A DNA stretch of 33,307 nucleotides from Lentimicrobium sp. (GTDB lineage: Bacteria > Bacteroidota > Bacteroidia > Bacteroidales > Lentimicrobiaceae): NCBI GenBank assembly GCA_023957275.1, contig JAMLHF010000049.1, positions 1-33,307 on the forward strand, read 5' to 3'. Positions within the stretch are counted from its first letter, which is position 1, and the number at the start of each line of letters is the position of its first letter. Position numbers and translations under genes: made by a program. Below are positions 13,426-20,997 of this stretch, in pieces. The notes beneath the pieces were generated by a model. That model saw only the letters and a list, made by a program, of their open reading frames with translations. It was not told where the DNA came from and did no database searches.

Positions 13426-15327
13426 ATGAGTGAGCAAATCAAGCACGAATGCGGCATTGCCCTGGTAAGGCTGCTGAAACCGCTGGAGTATTACCTTAAC
13501 CGTTACGGTACCTCCACCTGGGGCCTCAACAAGCTGCATCTGCTGATGGAAAAGCAGCACAACCGGGGGCAGGACGGAGCCGGCATCGCCTGTATCAAGT
13601 TCGATCCCAAACCGGGCTCCAAGTATATCAATCGTCACCGTTCAAACTCAAACACCCCGATTGCTGACGTATTTAAGTGGGCCTACGAAGAGATCCGTGA
13701 TGCGGTGAACGACCATCCCGAAAGGCTACGCGACCTGCAATGGCTTAAATACAACACCGGCTTTTCGGGAGAGCTTTTCCTGGGTCACCTGCGTTACGGC
13801 ACCTTCGGGAAAAACAACATACAGAACCTGCACCCGGTAATTAGGGCCAACAACTGGATGACCCGCAACCTGGTACTGGCCGGGAATTTTAACATGACCA
13901 ACGTCGACGAGCTGTTCAACCGCCTGCTCGACCTTGGACAATATCCGGTGGAAACCTCCGACACCATTACCATTCTCGAAAAAATCGGTCATTTTCTGGA
14001 TGAAGAAAATGAAAGGCTGTATGCCAGATACAAAGCGGAAGGCTACAATAAAAAGGAGATTACCTCAAAGATCATCAAAGCCCTTGACGTTGGCGAAATA
14101 CTGAAAAGATCGGCCTATAACTGGGACGGAGGCTATGCCATTGCCGGGCTTTTCGGACACGGCGACGCTTTTGTGCTGCGCGATCCATCGGGAATCCGGC
14201 CTGCCTTTTATTATCAGGATGAGGATGTGGTAGTGGCGGCATCGGAACGGCCGGTGATACAAACCGCCCTGAATCTGCACCATAGCCAGGTGAAGGAACT
14301 CCTCCCCGGACAGGCGTTGATTGTGGAACAGGACGGCAAGGTTTCGCTGACTACCGTACTTGAACCCAAAAAAAAGCTGGCCTGCTCCTTTGAAAGAATT
14401 TATTTCAGCCGGGGTACGGATGTGGACATTTACCAGGAGCGCAAAAAACTGGGAAAAGTGCTGACCCCTGCCATTCTCAGGGCTGTAAACCATGATCTCA
14501 AAAACACCGTCTTTTCCTACATTCCGAATACAGCCGCTGTAGCCTATTATGGCATGATTGAAGAACTGGGCGCCTTCTGCGATACCATAAAAAAAGACCT
14601 TATCCTTAAGGAAGGGCCCGGTCTTACCCCGGCGAAAATGGACGAGATATTCAGCCTCAAACCCAGGGTAGAAAAAGTAGCCGTTAAAGACATTAAGCTC
14701 CGCACCTTTATCACCCAGGACAATGCCCGCGACGATCTTGTCGCCCACGTGTACGACGTCACTTATGGTGTCGTAAATGCAGGCACCGACAATCTGGTGG
14801 TGATCGACGACTCCATCGTAAGAGGTACTACATTGAAAAAGAGCATTATCCGTATACTCGACCGCCTGGGCCCGAAAAAAATCGTGATTGCATCATCAGC
14901 CCCTCAGATCCGTTACCCGGACTGCTATGGCATTGATATGACCAAACTGGGAGATTTTATAGCCTTTATTGCCACCATTGAATTGCTGAAAGAACACAAA
15001 ATGACCGGCATAATCAATGAAGTATACCTGAAATGCAAGGCTCAGGAAAACCTGCCTAAGGAAGAGGTGGTGAACCATGTTAAAGAAATCTACAAACCCT
15101 TCACCGCTGAGCAGATATCGGCCAAAATTTCCGCGATGGTAACCCCGGCAGACTGCAGGGCCGAAGTGCAGGTGGTTTACCAGACCATTGAAGACCTGCA
15201 CGAAGCCATTCCCAACCACACCGGCGACTGGTATTTCACCGGCAACTATCCCACTCCGGGCGGCAACAAGGTGGTGAACCGCTCGTTTATCAATTACATA
15301 GAAGGGCGCAACGAAAGGGCTTACTGA
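13426..15327 (+). CDS. Amidophosphoribosyltransferase-like protein (long PurF paralogue)
   Basis: The product is 633 aa, well above the roughly 470-510 of standard PurF, which makes phosphoribosylamine from PRPP and glutamine. The N-terminal Ntn glutaminase half has Cys9 in HECGIALVRL, preceded by a short removable peptide, then QHNRGQDGAG (44-53) and GHLRYGTFG (120-128). A PSGIRPAFYY segment follows near 255. The phosphoribosyltransferase half carries the PRPP loop VVIDDSIVRGTT (458-469). Additions include about 50 residues before the glutaminase GHLRYG motif, a helical insert at about 195-235 and a C-terminal extension of about 100 residues. Bacteroidota often carry such a long form besides a normal PurF, so the exact role is uncertain. 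Its stop overlaps the next gene's stop by 7 bp. Confidence 0.85.
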   Translation: MSEQIKHECGIALVRLLKPLEYYLNRYGTSTWGLNKLHLLMEKQHNRGQDGAGIACIKFDPKPGSKYINRHRSNSNTPIADVFKWAYEEIRDAVNDHPERLRDLQWLKYNTGFSGELFLGHLRYGTFGKNNIQNLHPVIRANNWMTRNLVLAGNFNMTNVDELFNRLLDLGQYPVETSDTITILEKIGHFLDEENERLYARYKAEGYNKKEITSKIIKALDVGEILKRSAYNWDGGYAIAGLFGHGDAFVLRDPSGIRPAFYYQDEDVVVAASERPVIQTALNLHHSQVKELLPGQALIVEQDGKVSLTTVLEPKKKLACSFERIYFSRGTDVDIYQERKKLGKVLTPAILRAVNHDLKNTVFSYIPNTAAVAYYGMIEELGAFCDTIKKDLILKEGPGLTPAKMDEIFSLKPRVEKVAVKDIKLRTFITQDNARDDLVAHVYDVTYGVVNAGTDNLVVIDDSIVRGTTLKKSIIRILDRLGPKKIVIASSAPQIRYPDCYGIDMTKLGDFIAFIATIELLKEHKMTGIINEVYLKCKAQENLPKEEVVNHVKEIYKPFTAEQISAKISAMVTPADCRAEVQVVYQTIEDLHEAIPNHTGDWYFTGNYPTPGGNKVVNRSFINYIEGRNERAY

Positions 15328-16415
15328 ACAATGTAAGTAAATGTATCTTTCAGCAGGTCCGCCGCCAGGCAGGAATGCACCGGTATAACCGCTACCAGGT
15401 CGCCGGGCCGGAGCGAAGCCGCCCAGCCGCTGACGGTGCGCATCAGGCCATGTTCCTGCGACAGGGAAACCATATAATCTTCTCCTTCCGGAAAACTCCA
15501 ACGGTCACCGGTAAACGGAACAGCCAGACCAAAAATCTTACTGCCATCGGGCTGCATCAGATATTCCTTTGATAAATGCACCGCGCCACCATAAATAAGC
15601 GCCTGGTTTCGTGATGGGTAAACCGATACTACCGGACATATCACCGCGGCAGCAATCTGACCGAACCGGCAACTGCCCAGCCTGAGCTGCATCAGATCGT
15701 AATACACAAAATTACCCGGCCTGATCTCATCCGCACCGCTGAAGTCATCGTCGATACTGCATGAGGGGGTGTCGCCCACCGAAGTGATCAGTCCGGGGAA
15801 ACGCCTGCTGTAGACCTCTTTCAGACCGGCCAGCAGGGCACGGCTTTTATGGGAGACCTGCAGTACCGCCTCCGGACTCCCGGCCATATAGGTTTGACCG
15901 GCGTGGGTCAGAAATCCCCTGAATTCCAATGGACCGGCCGCCGCCACCGACAGAATGGCCTCCATGGTTTCACGGTCACCGGGCAACACACCGGCACGGT
16001 GGTAGCCGGTATCCACTTTGATAAAAAAACCGGTAGCCTGCTTCAGTACTTTTGCCAGGGCTGCTGCCTGCTCCGGACTGTCAAAAAGCACATTCAGCTT
16101 TATCCTTGCAGCCAGTGCGCAAACCTCCTCCGTCTCCTTGATATTCAGCGGAAAAGCAATGGTGATGTCGTTCCAGCCCGCATCGGCAAAGGTTCGGGCC
16201 ATGCTTACGGATGAAACCGTAATGGCGGTAACACCCGCCTGCAGGAACCACTTTCCCACTTCCACCGACTGGTGGGTTTTAAAATGTGGCCTGAACTGCA
16301 CGCGAAGCCGGGCGGCCTTTGCCGCCATTATCCGGATGTTGTCGCGGGCGATGCGCTCGTCAATGCAAAGGGTCGGCTTACGGATATCCATGGAATCAGC
16401 ATTATTAATGATCAT
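15321..16415 (-). CDS. D-threonine aldolase / D-serine dehydratase-like PLP enzyme
   Basis: The product is 364 aa from the ATG at 16415. A TTG at 16454 and an ATG at 16391 are alternatives, and the last gives the family-like start MDIRKPTLCIDE. It has the alanine-racemase N-terminal barrel: the PLP lysine is Lys46 in FRPHFKTHQ, followed by SVSMARTFADAGW, VDTGYHRAGV and LTHAGQTY. The C-terminal domain has GGAVHLSKE and ends with PVHSCLA, whose His347 and Cys349 match the metal-binding pair of D-threonine aldolases and eukaryotic-type D-serine dehydratases. It should cleave or deaminate a D-beta-hydroxy amino acid in the cytosol. It is last in a minus-strand row after the AlgJ-like gene (gap of about 47 bp). 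Confidence 0.85.
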   Translation of the reverse strand: MIINNADSMDIRKPTLCIDERIARDNIRIMAAKAARLRVQFRPHFKTHQSVEVGKWFLQAGVTAITVSSVSMARTFADAGWNDITIAFPLNIKETEEVCALAARIKLNVLFDSPEQAAALAKVLKQATGFFIKVDTGYHRAGVLPGDRETMEAILSVAAAGPLEFRGFLTHAGQTYMAGSPEAVLQVSHKSRALLAGLKEVYSRRFPGLITSVGDTPSCSIDDDFSGADEIRPGNFVYYDLMQLRLGSCRFGQIAAAVICPVVSVYPSRNQALIYGGAVHLSKEYLMQPDGSKIFGLAVPFTGDRWSFPEGEDYMVSLSQEHGLMRTVSGWAASLRPGDLVAVIPVHSCLAADLLKDTFTYIVQ

Positions 16416-16462
16416 ATTACCCCGGCCGGGAATCAGCGGGATGCATACTTCCAAAGCAATTC

Positions 16463-17806
16463 TTATTTATTTCCGGAAGACTTTTGCTTCTGTTCCCATA
16501 TCCAGCCGGCATCCAGGCGCAGCATCTCTTCATAGGTAATGCCTTTGGCAGCAGCTTTTTCACGTATGGAAGCCCGGTAGCCGGGATCGGAATCAATGGT
16601 TTGCATAATTCCGGCAATGGCCTCCTCCTTTCCTGGTAATCCCGCAGCAGGAGGCTGGCTGGGCGCTGGTACCCGCCCTTCGGTCAGGGCATCATAAACC
16701 TGGTCGATAAAACCGTACGGAAAACGGTACAGATTGGCTTCCGTAGCCATGATGATGATCACATCGGCGCGGCCCAGTTCATCAATAAGGTTGAGACCCG
16801 CAGTTTTACGCGGCTCCCGCCATTGCGGGTTGTGCACCTGCTCATTATAGTACCAGAAATTGTCATCCGCAAAAAGGCGGCTGGAAATCCCGCTGCCGTA
16901 TATATTCCAGTAATAGCTGTCGGAAACCACAATGGCATTGGGCTTCACCTTTCCTTCCTCGCTTCCGAACCGCAACCTGGGGTATGCCATGGGATAATGG
17001 GGAATGGTAAACAGCAGGTTCATCCCTTCGGCCACATCGTAATCCGGGCTGCGCAGGGTATCGGGCAGGTCGAATCCATCCCACCTGAAGTCCACCATAT
17101 CAATGCCGCGCCTGCTTTCGATATAACTGATCAGCGAATCTACCGCCAGCGCCACCCCGTATGCACTCCAGTGGATGCCGCACTGCGGGTACAACGGATA
17201 AGTGGCCGTATCTTTCATCTTCATAAACCACGCATTGAAATCAATCACCGGAAGGTTTTGTCTGGCAAAAGCCTCCCTGATCACGGCATAATTGGTGGCT
17301 TCCCCCGATGGGCGGTCAAGATATTTGGCGGGAATTTTATCAGGGAAAAATGACGCCTTGCCGGGAGCCAGCACAAACACCAGGGTTTTGCCGACCGCCT
17401 GCAGGTTTTCATGCACCAATGCCGCCTTACGGGCCTGCGCTTCAATGGCTGCATATCCCGAAAAATCCCACCCCTTCCAGGCCCTGATATAGTTGATTTC
17501 GAAAAGGTAATTGTCCCTGCCGACTACCACCCCGGCAGCCCGGGCTGTATCGAACAGCCAGAAATCGAGCTGATTGTTCATGCGCACAAGCAGCGGCCTG
17601 AAACCTATGGTGTGTTCGTAATAATCGTTGTAATCTTCCTGATAGCTGCCACTGAAAACCGATTTCAGGGTGGCACCGGGCTTAACCGGCTCCTGAAAGG
17701 ATCCTTTCAGGGGATTTATATCAAATATTGGCACCGTCCGCTGCAACAGCGGCAACCCCAGCATCAGCATCAGCAGACCAAAAAGAAGTTGTTTCAGCTT
17801 TGCCAT
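16463..17806 (-). CDS. AlgJ/AlgX-like SGNH O-acetyltransferase partner
   Basis: The product is 447 aa with one N-terminal membrane anchor (about residues 7-22) and a periplasmic SGNH-hydrolase-like domain. Family features are GRDNYLFE (96-103), LVFVLAPGKASFFPDKIP, the GIHWSAYG motif with His202, and VVSDSYYWNI with Ser285/Ser287, the expected nucleophile region. The DxHW motif of Pseudomonas AlgJ/AlgX is GIHW here, so the usual aspartate is a glycine (Gly200). Related Bacteroidota proteins may share this, but I could not compare. Such proteins move acetyl groups from an MBOAT partner onto an exported polysaccharide. It starts one base after the MBOAT stop (TGAAATG), strongly implying cotranscription. 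The C-terminal 80 residues are charged and Ala/Pro-rich. Confidence 0.83.
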   Translation of the reverse strand: MAKLKQLLFGLLMLMLGLPLLQRTVPIFDINPLKGSFQEPVKPGATLKSVFSGSYQEDYNDYYEHTIGFRPLLVRMNNQLDFWLFDTARAAGVVVGRDNYLFEINYIRAWKGWDFSGYAAIEAQARKAALVHENLQAVGKTLVFVLAPGKASFFPDKIPAKYLDRPSGEATNYAVIREAFARQNLPVIDFNAWFMKMKDTATYPLYPQCGIHWSAYGVALAVDSLISYIESRRGIDMVDFRWDGFDLPDTLRSPDYDVAEGMNLLFTIPHYPMAYPRLRFGSEEGKVKPNAIVVSDSYYWNIYGSGISSRLFADDNFWYYNEQVHNPQWREPRKTAGLNLIDELGRADVIIIMATEANLYRFPYGFIDQVYDALTEGRVPAPSQPPAAGLPGKEEAIAGIMQTIDSDPGYRASIREKAAAKGITYEEMLRLDAGWIWEQKQKSSGNK

Positions 17807-17807
17807 T

Positions 17808-19226
17808 TCAGAACCTGAAGTAGATAAAGGGGTTAAAGCCGGATGAGGTGATGGCTGCCAGACTAATGATAAACAGCAGGACAGAAGCCGCGGTCATCCA
17901 CACCATAGTGGAAATCCTCTGCTTTTTGGCAAAGAGTTTCATCTGCCATTTCTCAATGTTACCGAAAGCCGCCCATAGGCCGAAGAAAGCGCCGATAATC
18001 AGCATTATCCATACTTTCTGGCTGATATACACCGCGGGGCCGCCTTCAAAAGAAAACATACGCCCAAGGAAATGGATAGCGTAAGGCAGGGTTTCGGCCC
18101 TGAAAAGTACCCAACCCACCAGGGTAATGATAAAGGTGATCAGGATGGAAGGGGCTTTCCCGATGGCCGCGAAAAACTTCAGCAGAAAAATCCTGTCGGC
18201 GATCAGGAAGAAACCATGGAACGCACCCCACACCACGAAGTTCCAGGCCGCGCCGTGCCAGAAACCCGAAATCAGGAATACCAGCCAGAGGTTAAAATAC
18301 AACCGCCGTATCGAAACCCTGTTACCGCCCAGGGGAATGTACAGGTAATCGCGCATCCAGCGCCCCAGCGAAATATGCCAGCGTCGCCAGAACTCACTGA
18401 TATTCTGAGATATATATGGATTATTGAAATTCTCAAGAAAGTCAAAACCGATCATTCTGCCCAGTCCGATGGCCATATCGGAATACCCGGCAAAATCGTA
18501 ATAAATCTGGAAAGCATAAGCCAGCACCCCCATCCAGGCGGTAGCGGTGGTCATACCCCCAGGATCCATGGCAAAAACGGTATCGGCATACTCGCCCAGC
18601 ACATTGGCTATCAGCACCTTCTTTCCCAAACCCAGGGCAAACCTGAAAAAACCGGTCAGGCGGTTGTCCACATTCTCGTTGGCACGCCGGTCTTCAAGCT
18701 GATCGGCTATTTCGTTGAACCGTACAATAGGCCCGGCAATCAGCTGGGGGAACATAAGGATGTAGAGGGCAAAATCGCTGATCTTTTTCAGCGGGACATG
18801 CACCTTGCGATAGACATCCACCGCGTAAGTCATTTTCTGGAAACTGAAAAACGAAATGCCAATGGGCAATGCCACCTTCGCCCATTCAACCGGTTTGCCG
18901 CCAAAGCCCTCCACCATCAGGTTGAAGTTCTCGACAAAAAAATTGGCATATTTGAAATAAAGCAGCATGCCGATGTTCAGCACAATGGAAAATGCCACCA
19001 GCAAGCGCTTCTTTCTGCCCTTCGACCGGTGCATTACTTTTACCGCGTAAAAATCGGCTATGATTGACCCGATCACTATGAAGATAAAAGCAGGCGCTCC
19101 CCAGGCGTAGAAAAACAAACTGGCTGCCAGGGCCACATAGTTCTTGTATTTTACATCGGCAAAATAATAGAACAACAGGAAAACCGGCAAAAAGTAAAGA
19201 AGAAACAGGCTGCTGCTGAAAACCAT
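17808..19226 (-). CDS. MBOAT family O-acyltransferase, AlgI-like
   Basis: The product is 472 aa with about 11 membrane spans. It resembles AlgI, which passes acetyl from cytosolic acetyl-CoA through the membrane for glycan O-acetylation. Landmarks are the opening MVFSSSLFLLYFLPVFL, PIGISFFSFQKMTYAVDVYR, QLIAGPIVRF, YYDFAGYSDMAIGLG, NISEFWRRWHISLGRWMRDY (with His284) and the catalytic GFWHGAAWNF (His324). The protein is full-length. It is first in a row with the AlgJ-like gene, and a TACATTTG promoter box with an upstream TTTG stands 44 bp before the ATG. The target could be an exopolysaccharide, O-antigen or peptidoglycan; no glycan biosynthesis cluster is within view. Confidence 0.9.
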   Translation of the reverse strand: MVFSSSLFLLYFLPVFLLFYYFADVKYKNYVALAASLFFYAWGAPAFIFIVIGSIIADFYAVKVMHRSKGRKKRLLVAFSIVLNIGMLLYFKYANFFVENFNLMVEGFGGKPVEWAKVALPIGISFFSFQKMTYAVDVYRKVHVPLKKISDFALYILMFPQLIAGPIVRFNEIADQLEDRRANENVDNRLTGFFRFALGLGKKVLIANVLGEYADTVFAMDPGGMTTATAWMGVLAYAFQIYYDFAGYSDMAIGLGRMIGFDFLENFNNPYISQNISEFWRRWHISLGRWMRDYLYIPLGGNRVSIRRLYFNLWLVFLISGFWHGAAWNFVVWGAFHGFFLIADRIFLLKFFAAIGKAPSILITFIITLVGWVLFRAETLPYAIHFLGRMFSFEGGPAVYISQKVWIMLIIGAFFGLWAAFGNIEKWQMKLFAKKQRISTMVWMTAASVLLFIISLAAITSSGFNPFIYFRF

Positions 19227-19269
19227 TGCTCAGGAATTAAATGGTGCCTATCGGAAATTTATTAGCCAG

Positions 19270-19303
19270 CAAATGTAAGGAAGTTGAAGAAGATAACAGC
19301 AAA
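19270..19303 (-). promoter_or_regulatory. Putative promoter of the MBOAT-AlgJ-like row
   Basis: On the minus strand TTTG (19303-19300) and TACATTTG (19277-19270) are 22 bp apart, close to the Bacteroidota -33/-7 arrangement. The ATG follows 44 bp downstream. Confidence 0.5.
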
Positions 19304-19373
19304 CAACCGGCAGGTTTTGGAGAATACAAAAGCTTACGGGAGTTGCCGGAGCCGGCCGGCCGTTCAGGTACAC

Positions 19374-20996
19374 TTACTTCCACATTCGGGTGATCTTATC
19401 ATCGACCCATTTTTCTAATGCTGCTGCAGTATCTGTCTGCGGCGAAGCAGCCAGGATACGCCGCATCAGGGCCGGGTCGTTTCCTGCGCTGTTCTTCAGA
19501 TATTCTTCAAGATACGGCCGGTTGATCAGAATCCTGTAATTTCTTTTTTGTCTTTCGGCTTTCGAAATTTCATGCGGGGGATAATAAACGCCTTTTACCC
19601 CCGGAGCATAGTCAGGATCTACCAGGGATCCCTGCAGGTCAGGCCTTAGGGTTGTTTCGAAAAAGGCATCGGAATAGGCTGCCCGGGTCATGGCATCGTA
19701 ATGAATAATGCCCTGCCGGTACTGCCATTGCTGGAAGGCACTTAAAAAAACAAAGAAACCGGTTATAAGCAGAAATGCAGCCCTGAGTAACCTGAAACGC
19801 TGCGTAAGCATAGCCTGTGCCACGGCAGCCACCCCAAAGGCAAATATCCCGTATCCGTCAATGTAGGCACGGTTACCGAAGCTCCCGCCAAACCACCAGC
19901 ACCACCATGATGCATTCACCCAGACAAGCAACACCAGCATAATTGCCGTGAGGTTAAATAATCCCCGTTGTTTGCGGTATAGTAAAGGAAGTCCGGCAAA
20001 AGCCAGCAACATCAGCGGCGTATAAACAAGCCATCCCTTCCGCCAGCTGAACAGGCTGCTGAAAACCTGCGGATTACCAAAAAAGAACCCCTCTTCGCCG
20101 TAAGTGTAATAAAACCAGCTGCCGCTGGCAAATTTCCAGAATACCAGCTGCGGCGCCCATACCATTAAAAAACCGGCTATCATGATGATCAGCCCCCTGT
20201 AATTGCTCAGAATAAACTGAACCCTTTCGCGGAAGCGATAAACAGCTTTCCCGGGCATAAAGAGTATGATCATGCCAAAAATTATATTGGTCGGCCTGAT
20301 CAGCACTATCAAACCGAAAAGGAGACCCGGCAACAGGGATTGCTTTATCCCGGGTTTTGCCAGCCATCGCTGCGTCTGAACGGCCATCAGCAGGATCAGC
20401 GCAAAGCTGAAGATATGCGACATGGCCGGTTCATGGGTCACATACCACAGCATATTTGTGCCAAATGCCACCACCACAAGGGTAATGGACACCGCAGCCT
20501 CACCAAAATAGCTGAGCAGCAGTTTCCTGAGCAGCCACAAACCCAGCAGCAGATACAAAAGGGACGCGACCACCAGGGCCACTTTGTAAGGAATGGCATA
20601 GACTCCGCCCGTCGCACCTGTCAGCGGCATGACAATGTAATGGGCAACAAGAAAGAAGGGGGCATAAACCATCGCCATCCCCATCGACATCTTCGGTATC
20701 CTGACTCCGGTTTCAGGATGAGCGGAAAGCCAGAATTTACGCTGATAATCAGGTTCTTCCTGAAAGAAACCGAAAGTCAGATCGTGATGTACAAAAACGG
20801 CAGGGAGATAAATATAGTAAAGGTGTACGTCGTCCTGAATGATGCGGATGGGGTTCTCCCATTCACGCGTTTTCAGATTAATGCCTGTTATACTGATAAA
20901 AACCAGCCAGAGTGTAACAAGAGACAGCAGGTTTTTTCCGGCTTTACCGAAGAAAAATTCAGAAATCCGGTCAATGCCGTCAACCAATTTCTTCAT
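19374..20996 (-). CDS. Polytopic membrane protein, probable GT-C-type glycosyltransferase
   Basis: The product is 540 aa from the ATG at 20996, which follows the PBP stop by one base (TGAGATG). The frame extends upstream into the PBP gene, but I reject that start. There are about ten membrane spans. The first extracytoplasmic loop holds an acidic pair (QDDVHLYYIYLPAVFVHH), and later loops carry WYVTHEPAMSHIF and NASWWCWWFGGSFGNRAY; the C-terminal about 110 residues are soluble. This architecture fits GT-C-fold transferases that use lipid-linked sugars (ArnT/PMT-like), but I see no diagnostic motif, so the function is inferred. Tight linkage to a class A PBP suggests work on peptidoglycan or another envelope polymer. 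Confidence 0.72.
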   Translation of the reverse strand: MKKLVDGIDRISEFFFGKAGKNLLSLVTLWLVFISITGINLKTREWENPIRIIQDDVHLYYIYLPAVFVHHDLTFGFFQEEPDYQRKFWLSAHPETGVRIPKMSMGMAMVYAPFFLVAHYIVMPLTGATGGVYAIPYKVALVVASLLYLLLGLWLLRKLLLSYFGEAAVSITLVVVAFGTNMLWYVTHEPAMSHIFSFALILLMAVQTQRWLAKPGIKQSLLPGLLFGLIVLIRPTNIIFGMIILFMPGKAVYRFRERVQFILSNYRGLIIMIAGFLMVWAPQLVFWKFASGSWFYYTYGEEGFFFGNPQVFSSLFSWRKGWLVYTPLMLLAFAGLPLLYRKQRGLFNLTAIMLVLLVWVNASWWCWWFGGSFGNRAYIDGYGIFAFGVAAVAQAMLTQRFRLLRAAFLLITGFFVFLSAFQQWQYRQGIIHYDAMTRAAYSDAFFETTLRPDLQGSLVDPDYAPGVKGVYYPPHEISKAERQKRNYRILINRPYLEEYLKNSAGNDPALMRRILAASPQTDTAAALEKWVDDKITRMWK

Positions 20997-20997
20997 C

